Assembly (NCBI GenBank): GCA_964459305.1
Contig: CAYWNA010000163.1
Span: 1-29,951 of the forward strand
DNA length: 29,951 bases
Source of the DNA: CAYWNA01 sp964459305
GTDB taxonomy: Bacteria > Planctomycetota > Planctomycetia > Pirellulales > Pirellulaceae
Direction: 5' to 3'
This document shows, in pieces, positions 15,069 to 23,442 of this stretch (position 1 is the stretch's first letter; each line of letters opens with the position of its first letter). Made by a program: the position numbers and the translations under genes. The notes beneath the pieces are model-generated. The model ran no database searches. It was given only the letters and a program-made list of their open reading frames with translations, and was not told where the DNA came from.

Positions 15069-18000
15069 TACAAACGATGACACCCCCACTTGTCGCAGCC
15101 CTGCATTGCATTGTCGCGCTCGCCACGACCGCCGCCGAACTGCCTTATTCTGTCCCCGAAAAGCCTTGGGATTCCGCCTGGGGAAACCACCGGGCTCGCG
15201 TGCGAGTGGCAGCGCCTGCCGAGGCGGTCTCGGTCCATCTCCCCTGGCGGCGACGGGACCATAGTGCTGCCGACAAAGCGATCTTCGTTATTCACGCAGC
15301 CACGCAGAAGCGCGTATCGAACGTCGCCCCCATCGCCGTTTCACGTGAGGCCGGAACCATCGTCTTCCAGGCCGTCGTGGCTGGCGAATACCATGTCTAC
15401 TTCATGCCCTTCGCGACCCAAGGCGGCGCGTTTCCTACCACGCACTACAACAAGCCCGAACCTACGGCCGATCCGACTTGGCTCCGACGCCACCAGCCCA
15501 ACTGGCAGATGCTGCCAACGGCGGACATCATCGACTTTCAGTCCAGAACGGAATTCGACCGTCGCGATCCCATGGAATTGGTCGCCACCGAAGCCGAACG
15601 AAAGGCCCTGCTGGACGAGCATCCTGCGAAACCGTTACTGCTGTTTCCGGAGGACCGCACGCGGCCGATTCGGATGGTCGACGACTTGCCCGTCTCATGG
15701 ATCGAACGGGGTCCGTCCAACGCTTTCGCCGCGACGGCGCAGCGGAACGAGTTCTACGTCTTTCAAATCGGCGTTTTCGCGTCGAAGTCCGCCATGGAGG
15801 ATGTGCAGGTCGAGATGAATATGGGCGACTTGCCCATCCGCTGCATCAACACGGGCGGCAACAACTGGCTGGGCCGTCGCTTCGACAAAACGGTGTCCGT
15901 GCCCGCAGGAAAGGTCCAGGCGTTGTGGTTCGGGGTCGACGTGCCCGAGTGCCAACGCCCCGGAATCGTCCAGGGCGCCGTCAAGATCGGCCCGCGCCGC
16001 GGGGCTTCCCAGACGGTGGCGGTGTCACTGACGATCGAGGACGCCGTGCTGAAGGATCGCGGGGATTCCGAGCTGTGGCGGATGAGCCGAATTCGCTGGC
16101 TCGATTCGACGGTCGGCCTGGACGACACGGTCACTGCGCCCTACACGCCGCTGGTGGTGGAGGGCAACACAATTCGCTGCCTGGGCCGCAGCCTGACCAC
16201 AAGCGCCACGGGACTCCCCCAGTCCATCACGGCTGGCGAGAACGAGCTGCTGGCGAGCCCCATAGACTTCGCCGTCGAGACGAAGGAAGGCACCGTCGTC
16301 TGGACGGCCGGCGAGCAAAGAGTCACTTCCCGAAACGCGGCTGCTGTCACTTGGGAGTCCACGAGCACGGGCGGAGGTTTTACGCTCCGCTGCACGGCGA
16401 CGACGGAGTTTGACGGATACACGAACTTCCAACTCGCGTTGCAGGCCGACCAAGCGACCGACGTGCGCGACTGCCGGCTAGAGATCCCGCTGAAAAGCCG
16501 TTTCGCCAAGTACATGATGGGTATGAGCCGCAAGGGCGGTTTGCGCCCCGATAGTTTTCAATGGACGTGGGACCCGGCACGCCACCAGGATTGCCTGTGG
16601 CTGGGAAACGTGGACGGCGGAATCCAGTGTAAGCTCAAGGGCCCGAATTACCGCTGGCCTCTGGTCAACATCCACTACCACCATCGCCCGCTGCTCATGC
16701 CCGAGGCATGGCACAACGAGGGAAAAGGCGGCTGCCTGGTGGCCGAGCAGGGCGACCGGGTAGTGTTCCGCGCATTCGGTGGCACCAGGGCGATGAAGGC
16801 AGGGGACGAACTCCGTTTTGATTTCGGCTTGCTCATCACACCCGTCAAACCGCTCGCCCCAAAGGACCACTGGACCCACCGCTACTACCACAGCGGAGTC
16901 CCCGCGCCCGAGGCTGTGGCCGAGCAGGGCGCCCGCATCATCAACATCCACCATGGCAACGCCATCAACCCCTTCATCAACTACCCCTTCCTCACCGAGG
17001 GCAAGCTCCGCCCGTACATCAACGAGGCGCACGAGTTGGGTCTGAAGGTGAAGCTCTACTACACGATCCGCGAACTGACGAACCATGTCGCCGAGTTATG
17101 GGCGCTACGGAGCCTGGGCGCCGAGATCTTCCCCCACGGCCCCGGCGGCGGGTACGCGTGGCTCCACGAGCACCTGGTTAAGGACTACTCCCCGGCCTGG
17201 CATCACCGTTTCGGCGACGGCACTTGGTGCGCGTCCATCAGCCAGACCGGACTTTCGCGATGGCACAACTACTACATCGAAGGTCTCGGCTACCTGGCGC
17301 GGAACTTGGAAATCGATGGTCTGTACCTCGACGAGATCGGGTACGACCGCGAGATCATGAAACGTGTCCGCCGCGTTCTTGACCGCGAGCGTCCCGGCGC
17401 TTTGCTGGATCTTCACTCGTGGAACCATCTAAATGGCCGAGCCGGATTCGCCAACTGCCTTAACCTCTATCTGGAACACCTGCCCTACCTGAACAGCCTT
17501 TGGATCGGCGAGGGACGCAATTACGACGAGCCCCCCGATCACTGGATGGTGGAGATCGCCGGCATCCCCTTCGGCCTGATGAGCGAAATGCTCCAAGGAG
17601 GCGGCAATCCGTGGCGCGGCATGCTGTACGGAATGACCAACCGGCTGCCCTGGAGCGGAAACCCGACACCCATCTGGGACCTGTGGGACGAATTCGGCAT
17701 CGCCGACTCCCAGATGCTCGGCTACTGGGATCCCACGTGTCCCGTATCCACTGGCCGCGAGGACGTGCTGGCCACGGTCTACCGGAAGCAGGGATCTGCC
17801 CTGATTTGCGTCGCCAGTTGGGCCAGACGGGAGGTCGAGTGCGCGCTGAAGATCGACTGGGAAGCCCTGGGGTTCGACCCCGCCAAAGCGAAATTCTATG
17901 CCCCGGAGATCCAAGGACTCCAGGCCGAAGACCTGTTCCAATCGGACGAGCCGTTGCCCATCGCTCCGGGCAAGGGATGGATGCTCATCCTGGACGAGAG

Positions 18001-18646
18001 ACCGCGCACGCTCCACAGCATCCAGGCCGCCGATGCCTATGAAACCCGCAGAGCCCTTCTTGAGGAGACCTTCACCGACAAACACCTCCGCGAGAGCTGG
18101 AAGACCGTCCTCTCGACCCGCGAAGGCGGTACACTTTCGACCGTAGACGGAGCGATGGTTGTCAAGACGACAGCGAACAGTTGCGCCTTTGCCGAGCGTC
18201 CTCTGCCACCGGGAACCACCTTGGTCGAGTGCATCCTGGATTCAGGCACGGACAAGGGGCAGACGTGGGGGCTGGGGCTCGGCTTGGCCTGGAACGATGG
18301 TCGATTCCTTCGTATCCATCTGCGAACGGAAGACAAGCGATTCGGCTACGACGACGGGCGGAAGGTGTACTTTGGCCCGGCCATCGGCACGGGACTGCAA
18401 AGGGTCCGGATGCGGTTCGAAGCCAAAGAGATCGTCCTCGAATATCTGTACGGGATACGGCGAGGCACGGAGCAATGGCGTCTCATCGGCAGGTTCGACC
18501 GCAGCAAGTATCCCGGCGATCCCACCAGCGTGCGGCTCGGCAAGATGAACCACGCTGGCCGCAACGTCGACTTCCGCCAACCCGGCCCAACAGGCACCTG
18601 CCGAGCCAGCAACCTGCGCGTGTGGGGCAGTGCACCGGCATCTTGA
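15065..18646 (+). CDS. Large exported putative glycoside hydrolase (DUF6067-type) with C-terminal ConA-like domain
   Basis: The 1193-residue protein has an N-terminal signal (cut near TTAA, residue 24). Residues about 25-600 are beta-rich domains like those preceding GH123-type catalytic domains. Residues about 600-950 look like a (beta/alpha)8 barrel: IINIHHGNAINPFINYPFL, then GLKVKLYYTIREL, LEIDGLYLDEIGYDRE (Asp756, Glu757 are the best catalytic candidates), LLDLHSWNH and NSLWIGEGRNY. Residues about 998-1187 form a jelly-roll module also found in the gene at 23443. Start ATG 15065 overlaps the previous stop (ATGA), so the two genes are translationally coupled. The linkage it cleaves cannot be told from sequence; the fucosidase next door suggests a complex glycan. 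Family naming (DUF6067/GH123-like) is from memory of motif patterns. Confidence 0.75.
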   Translation: MIQTMTPPLVAALHCIVALATTAAELPYSVPEKPWDSAWGNHRARVRVAAPAEAVSVHLPWRRRDHSAADKAIFVIHAATQKRVSNVAPIAVSREAGTIVFQAVVAGEYHVYFMPFATQGGAFPTTHYNKPEPTADPTWLRRHQPNWQMLPTADIIDFQSRTEFDRRDPMELVATEAERKALLDEHPAKPLLLFPEDRTRPIRMVDDLPVSWIERGPSNAFAATAQRNEFYVFQIGVFASKSAMEDVQVEMNMGDLPIRCINTGGNNWLGRRFDKTVSVPAGKVQALWFGVDVPECQRPGIVQGAVKIGPRRGASQTVAVSLTIEDAVLKDRGDSELWRMSRIRWLDSTVGLDDTVTAPYTPLVVEGNTIRCLGRSLTTSATGLPQSITAGENELLASPIDFAVETKEGTVVWTAGEQRVTSRNAAAVTWESTSTGGGFTLRCTATTEFDGYTNFQLALQADQATDVRDCRLEIPLKSRFAKYMMGMSRKGGLRPDSFQWTWDPARHQDCLWLGNVDGGIQCKLKGPNYRWPLVNIHYHHRPLLMPEAWHNEGKGGCLVAEQGDRVVFRAFGGTRAMKAGDELRFDFGLLITPVKPLAPKDHWTHRYYHSGVPAPEAVAEQGARIINIHHGNAINPFINYPFLTEGKLRPYINEAHELGLKVKLYYTIRELTNHVAELWALRSLGAEIFPHGPGGGYAWLHEHLVKDYSPAWHHRFGDGTWCASISQTGLSRWHNYYIEGLGYLARNLEIDGLYLDEIGYDREIMKRVRRVLDRERPGALLDLHSWNHLNGRAGFANCLNLYLEHLPYLNSLWIGEGRNYDEPPDHWMVEIAGIPFGLMSEMLQGGGNPWRGMLYGMTNRLPWSGNPTPIWDLWDEFGIADSQMLGYWDPTCPVSTGREDVLATVYRKQGSALICVASWARREVECALKIDWEALGFDPAKAKFYAPEIQGLQAEDLFQSDEPLPIAPGKGWMLILDERPRTLHSIQAADAYETRRALLEETFTDKHLRESWKTVLSTREGGTLSTVDGAMVVKTTANSCAFAERPLPPGTTLVECILDSGTDKGQTWGLGLGLAWNDGRFLRIHLRTEDKRFGYDDGRKVYFGPAIGTGLQRVRMRFEAKEIVLEYLYGIRRGTEQWRLIGRFDRSKYPGDPTSVRLGKMNHAGRNVDFRQPGPTGTCRASNLRVWGSAPAS

Positions 18647-18742
18647 GTCGAAATGCATGATAACCGTCAGTCATTGCCACTGCCACGTTTTCAGCCCAAA
18701 ATGGACCGACTCGCCACGAGGACTTCCAGAAGGACTTCTGAC

Positions 18743-21178
18743 ATGACCAATTCGCGGAACGGAACGGTTCGATTAACTGTCGTTGTTGCGCTGCTGTTCG
18801 TCTTGAGTCACGCGCTCAATTGCTGGCAGGGCGCATACGGGCAACAGGTACCTGGCATGCAGGCCGCGTCCTCCAAAAACGTGCTCTGGTATCAACAGCC
18901 AGCGGCGAAATGGGAACAGGCTTTGCCTTTGGGAAACGGGCGGCTGGGGGCCACGGTCTTTGGCTGCGTCGACAAGGAACGGATCATCTACAACGAAGAC
19001 AGCCTTTGGAGCGGCTGGTCGGAACCAAACAATGACAGGGAAGGGTCTTACGAAGCGCTCCAGAAGATCAGGAAGCTCTTGAACGAAAAGGGCGACTTAA
19101 AACAGGTCAAGGAAATCGCGATGGCGGAATTCTGTAGCCTGCATGGCTACGGGAAACCCGACTTTGGCGCCTACCAATCCTTCTGCGAAGCTCAGTTGGA
19201 GTTTGAACACGAACCGGAAGCGGCCAGCAACTACCGGCGCAGATTGGACCTGAGCCGCGCCACGGCGACAGTGAGCTACACCCAAGGCGGTGTTGACTAC
19301 CGGCGCGAGTACTTCTGCAGCCATCCCGATCAAGTTGTGGTGATGCACTTCGGTTGCAGCAAGGCTGGAGGGATCAACCTGTCTCTAGGAGCTACCAGCC
19401 TTCACAAGAACATCAAGATCGCGGTTTACGGCAGCGAACTGGTGCTGAGCGGTCAAGTAGGAACGGGGGACGACAACCATGAAGGGGCGCGGTTCGAGGC
19501 AAGATGGCACGTCAGGGTGCAGGGTGGAGATGTTCTTAGCGGCGAGGATGATCAACGGCTCCAGGTCCGCAATGCCGATACGGTTACGATTCTGATGGCC
19601 GGGGCCACGGATTACAAGTTGGAGTATCCCCATTACAAGGGAGAGCTGCCGGAGAAGCGCAATCGGCGCGTTCTCGATGCGGCACGTGCCAAGTCCTACG
19701 AGCAACTCCTCGCGGCGCACGTCAGCGACCATCAGAGACTATTCGACCGTGTGGATTTGGATCTTGGCGGTCGCTCGCCGAAGGCATTGCCGACGGATGA
19801 ACGTCTGAGGGTATACAAGAAAAGCCGGGATGATCGAGGTTTGGAAGCGTTACTGTTTCAATACGGTCGCTATCTGATGATCGCCTCGTCCCGATTGCCG
19901 GGGCTGCCGGCCAACTTGCAGGGACTGTGGAATAACACCAACCGGCCCCCGTGGAACGGCGACTACCACTTGGATATCAACCTGCAAATGAACTACTGGC
20001 CGGTCGATAGCTGCAACCTCTCCGAATGCGCCGAGCCTCTCGTTCGTTGGGTGGACGACTTGACTGCACCGGGAGCGAAGACGGCCAAAGTCCACTACCA
20101 GTCTCCCGGATGGACCGCACACATTGTCAGCAACGTGTGGGGATTCACGCCACCGGGTCCGAATCGCGGGATCCATATGCTCGAGCCGGTAGGCGGTGCA
20201 TTCATCTGCCAGAACCTATGGGACCATTACGCGTTCACTCAGGACAAGGAGTACCTGGAGACGACGGCTTGGCCTATCTTGAAAGGAGCGGCTGAGTTCT
20301 GGGCCGCTAATCTCCAAGAAGTGGAGGGTGGCTACCTAGCCGTCTCGCCAAGCTACTCGCCCGAGCATGGTCCTCTCAGTGACGGAGCCTACTACCAGAC
20401 GATGATCGTCTGGGACCTGTTCACCAACAGTATCCGGGCCGCAGAGATGCTCGACACAGATACCGAGTTTGGGAACGAGCTACAGGTCCTGCGCGACCGC
20501 ATACAGCCGCTGCGTGTTGGCCAGTACGGCCAACTTCAGGAATGGCGCGATCCCGAACTCGAAAGGAATGCCAAGACCGACAAGCACCGGCATGTTTCCC
20601 ACATGTATTCCGTCTATCCCGGAAAGCAGATCGTCCCCGGCAGGGACGAGGTATTGACCAAGGCGGCGGTCCAGTCGATGAAATACCGAGGCGATGGTGC
20701 GACCGGCTGGAGTATGGGCTGGAAGATCAACCTCTGGGCGCGTCTGCTGGACGGCGATCACGCCTTGATTCTGGTACAGAACCTGATCGCCGGAAAACTC
20801 TACGACAACCTCTGGGACGCGCATCCGCCTTTCCAGATCGACGGGAATTTCGGATACACGGCTGGTGTCGCCGAGATGCTGCTCCAGAGTCACGCGGGCG
20901 AAATCGTTCTGCTGCCGGCCCTACCCAGTGCCTGGGCGAACGGTTCGGTACGCGGTCTACGAGCACGCGGCGCCTACGTGGTCGACGTGGCTTGGAAAGA
21001 CGGCCGGCTGGCCCAGGCCACCATCCACGCCGAGCATGGCGGCCCACTGCTGGTGCGATGGGGCAAGCAGACCTGGGAGTTCGAGACTAAGCCCGGTCAG
21101 ACGCTCACCGTACGTCCCGGTGATGCTGAGACCACAAAGGAAACAGTTGAATGGATGCTACGCAAGGACCAGCAATGA
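18743..21178 (+). CDS. GH95 alpha-L-fucosidase (alpha-L-galactosidase possible)
   Basis: The protein has 811 residues from ATG 18743, chosen over 18653 because AAGGA lies 8 bases upstream and a standard signal peptide (cut near AYG-QQ) follows. Family marks include ALPLGNGRLGATVFG near the N-terminus, NEDSLWSG, NLQGLWNNTNRPPWNGDYHL, INLQMNYWP, SYSPEHGPLSDGAYYQ and PFQIDGNFGYTAGVAEML. By comparison with the Bifidobacterium enzyme, Glu541 would be the acid, Asp700 the base-activating residue and Asn413 the second catalytic Asn. The first Asn of the usual N-I-N motif is Asp411 here. The (alpha/alpha)6 barrel spans about 300-690. It should release terminal fucose (or L-galactose) outside the cytoplasm. 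Its stop overlaps the next start as ATGA. Length matches the family. Confidence 0.93.
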   Translation: MTNSRNGTVRLTVVVALLFVLSHALNCWQGAYGQQVPGMQAASSKNVLWYQQPAAKWEQALPLGNGRLGATVFGCVDKERIIYNEDSLWSGWSEPNNDREGSYEALQKIRKLLNEKGDLKQVKEIAMAEFCSLHGYGKPDFGAYQSFCEAQLEFEHEPEAASNYRRRLDLSRATATVSYTQGGVDYRREYFCSHPDQVVVMHFGCSKAGGINLSLGATSLHKNIKIAVYGSELVLSGQVGTGDDNHEGARFEARWHVRVQGGDVLSGEDDQRLQVRNADTVTILMAGATDYKLEYPHYKGELPEKRNRRVLDAARAKSYEQLLAAHVSDHQRLFDRVDLDLGGRSPKALPTDERLRVYKKSRDDRGLEALLFQYGRYLMIASSRLPGLPANLQGLWNNTNRPPWNGDYHLDINLQMNYWPVDSCNLSECAEPLVRWVDDLTAPGAKTAKVHYQSPGWTAHIVSNVWGFTPPGPNRGIHMLEPVGGAFICQNLWDHYAFTQDKEYLETTAWPILKGAAEFWAANLQEVEGGYLAVSPSYSPEHGPLSDGAYYQTMIVWDLFTNSIRAAEMLDTDTEFGNELQVLRDRIQPLRVGQYGQLQEWRDPELERNAKTDKHRHVSHMYSVYPGKQIVPGRDEVLTKAAVQSMKYRGDGATGWSMGWKINLWARLLDGDHALILVQNLIAGKLYDNLWDAHPPFQIDGNFGYTAGVAEMLLQSHAGEIVLLPALPSAWANGSVRGLRARGAYVVDVAWKDGRLAQATIHAEHGGPLLVRWGKQTWEFETKPGQTLTVRPGDAETTKETVEWMLRKDQQ

Positions 21179-23319
21179 GATTTGCCTTTGCACATTGGAG
21201 CCTACTTGAGATGCGTTCCCGGCCGTTGATGATCGTGTGGTTGGCTTCGGTCGTGGCTTCGGTCGTTGCAACAGTCTGTTCGGCGTCAGCCGATGAAACT
21301 GTCACTCTTCAGACCCTGCTGGGCGAAATGGCTGACCGCGACGCGCTGGCCCGCTGGCCGCAGCCGGTCTACCAGCAGCGCCAAGCCAGCAGCTACAATC
21401 GTGCCTCAGTCGCTCCGGATCAGCCGGGCTGGTTCGCCGACCAGGACGGTGTGGGCTTCATCCGCACCGAGCAGCGCAACGGTCAGACCGAGTGGATCAT
21501 GATGGAACACGACGGGCCAGGGTGCCTGACGCGCATCTGGACGCCGTTCTTTTACTACAACTTCAACGAACGAACCGGACCCAACGTCCGCATCTACCTC
21601 GACGGAGCGGAAGAACCCGTCGTCGACTGCCCCCTGATCCACTTGGTCACAGCCAAGGATTTCGTCGGCGAACCGTTCGCTCAATTCACCGCCCGCGCCG
21701 GCGATCTGTATCTGCCGATCCCCTACGCACGGAGCTCTAGAATCACGATGGTCGGCAAGCCGTTCTACAACATCGTCAATTACCGCGCCTATCCAAAGGG
21801 TACCGCGGTGGAAACGTTCACTCGCAAAAACTACGAGGCGGCGAAACAGAAACTGGCGGCCGTCGGCAAGACGCTTGTTGGCGCACCGCCGCCGGAGGAG
21901 AAGATCAAGCTCATCCGCGACACGCTTGGACCCAAAGGCGAGATGACGATTCCTACCCCCGACGGCAGTGCGGCCATTCGATACCTGGAAATCCGACTTG
22001 CGCCCACAGACAAAAGCCCACTTCGTTGCCTGCGTTCAATCGTGCTGACCGGCTGCTTTGATGACGCGCAAGCGATCTGGTGTCCGGTGGGCGACTTCTT
22101 CGGCTGCGCCGACTCGATCCATCCGTTCAAAACCTTCTCGCGGGAAGTGACCGGCGATGGCACGATGATCTGCCGCTGGGTAATGCCGTACGAAACGTCT
22201 GCCGAGCTGAAGCTGATAAACCTGGGCTCCGAGTCGGTGCAGGCTAACGTACGCATTGCGGCCGAACCTTGGGAATGGGACGACCGCTCGATGCACTTTC
22301 ACGCAAACTGGCGCCCCGATGATGTGGTACAGGGCTCGAAGTTCCAGGATTGGAATTTCATCGACATCCGCGGACAGGGTGTATTGGTCGGTGACCAGTG
22401 GACCGTGCTGAACCCCAACGGCAGTTGGTGGGGCGAAGGCGACGAAAAAATCTACATCGACGATGACCACCTGCGCAGCTTTCCCTCGCATTTTGGCACT
22501 GGCACCGAAGACTACTACGGCTGGGCCGGCGGGCGCGTCCCGACCCGCGACGACGAATTCTCCCACCCCTTCCTGGCCAACATCCGCGTCGGCGGGTTGG
22601 ATGGCTGGACCCGCGGCTTCAACATCTGCACTCGCCATCGCGGCCTGGACGCCATCCCGTTCACCGGGCACCTACGTTTCGACATGGAGGCCTCGTTCGG
22701 CGTCGGCATTCGCAACCCGTGGAACCTGCTAGGCTACTCGGCGGTAACGTGGTGGTACGCTCGGCCGAACGCCGCGCACAATCGGCCGCCCCAGACCGAA
22801 CGCGCCGGCAAACCGATCGTATCGCTCTCCGAGTTGGATCAGCAGTCCAAACAGATTCGCGCCGGCGAAGTTCGGCACGTCGAGGGCGCCATCGAATTCG
22901 AGGATCTCAAGCCCACGGCCCAGTCCCCCGGCTTGCGCAGCGGGCCGCAGGTGCCTCACCCCAAATTCCGCCCGAACCGCATGAGCGGCCAGGCCCACTA
23001 CTTCGTCGCCGGACGACAGGACGGTGACTTCGTCGAGTTCACATTCCCCGAACAGTACAAGTCCCGGCGCGTGATCCTGCACCTGGTCCGCAGCTATGAT
23101 TTCGGCATCGTGCAATTGTCAGTCAACTCTAAACCCGTCGGCCGCCCGATCGATCTGTACGAGCCCGATCCGGTGACCATCGAAGAGGTAGATCTTGGCC
23201 TCGTACAACCGGCGGGCAATGTTTTCACGATCCGCGCCGAATTGGTCGGTAAGAATCCCAACTCGCGGGGTTCCGGCTCGTTCTTCGGTTTGGATTGTGT
23301 GTTGCTGCAACAACCATAG
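21175..23319 (+). CDS. GH172 (DUF2961) family glycoside hydrolase, exported
   Basis: The protein has 714 residues from ATG 21175, chosen because AAGGA lies six bases upstream and it overlaps the fucosidase stop (ATGA); ATG 21211 would give a tighter signal peptide ending SASA-DE and remains possible. Family marks: WIMMEHDGPGCLTRIW near residue 110 and SHFGTGTEDYYGWAG with Glu445. GH172 includes difructose-dianhydride synthase/hydrolase and alpha-D-arabinofuranosidases that act on D-arabinan-type substrates. The two beta-jelly-roll halves cover about 40-510. A C-terminal beta-sandwich (about 590-712) with GDFVEFTFPEQYKSR looks like a carbohydrate-binding module. The substrate is not clear; D-fructofuranosyl or D-arabinofuranosyl links are the known options. 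Confidence 0.9.
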   Translation: MRFAFAHWSLLEMRSRPLMIVWLASVVASVVATVCSASADETVTLQTLLGEMADRDALARWPQPVYQQRQASSYNRASVAPDQPGWFADQDGVGFIRTEQRNGQTEWIMMEHDGPGCLTRIWTPFFYYNFNERTGPNVRIYLDGAEEPVVDCPLIHLVTAKDFVGEPFAQFTARAGDLYLPIPYARSSRITMVGKPFYNIVNYRAYPKGTAVETFTRKNYEAAKQKLAAVGKTLVGAPPPEEKIKLIRDTLGPKGEMTIPTPDGSAAIRYLEIRLAPTDKSPLRCLRSIVLTGCFDDAQAIWCPVGDFFGCADSIHPFKTFSREVTGDGTMICRWVMPYETSAELKLINLGSESVQANVRIAAEPWEWDDRSMHFHANWRPDDVVQGSKFQDWNFIDIRGQGVLVGDQWTVLNPNGSWWGEGDEKIYIDDDHLRSFPSHFGTGTEDYYGWAGGRVPTRDDEFSHPFLANIRVGGLDGWTRGFNICTRHRGLDAIPFTGHLRFDMEASFGVGIRNPWNLLGYSAVTWWYARPNAAHNRPPQTERAGKPIVSLSELDQQSKQIRAGEVRHVEGAIEFEDLKPTAQSPGLRSGPQVPHPKFRPNRMSGQAHYFVAGRQDGDFVEFTFPEQYKSRRVILHLVRSYDFGIVQLSVNSKPVGRPIDLYEPDPVTIEEVDLGLVQPAGNVFTIRAELVGKNPNSRGSGSFFGLDCVLLQQP

Positions 23320-23357
23320 GGCGGTAGGACCGCCAGCCAAATTGGAGCTGCCGCTCC
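23320..23357. terminator. Pair of short hairpins after GH172 gene
   Basis: GGCGGT-AGG-ACCGCC (23320-23334) and GGAGC-TGCC-GCTCC (23344-23357) are adjacent stem-loops directly after the stop at 23319. The stems are 6 and 5 pairs and no T-run follows, so they may be mRNA-processing or stabilising hairpins as much as a terminator. Confidence 0.3.
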
Positions 23358-23442
23358 GGCCCCAATGGCCCGCTCCCGTTGGTCGCTAGTTTCTTTCGAA
23401 AACAACATCTGCTTATGAGCTAACAATGTAGGAGATCTCCAA

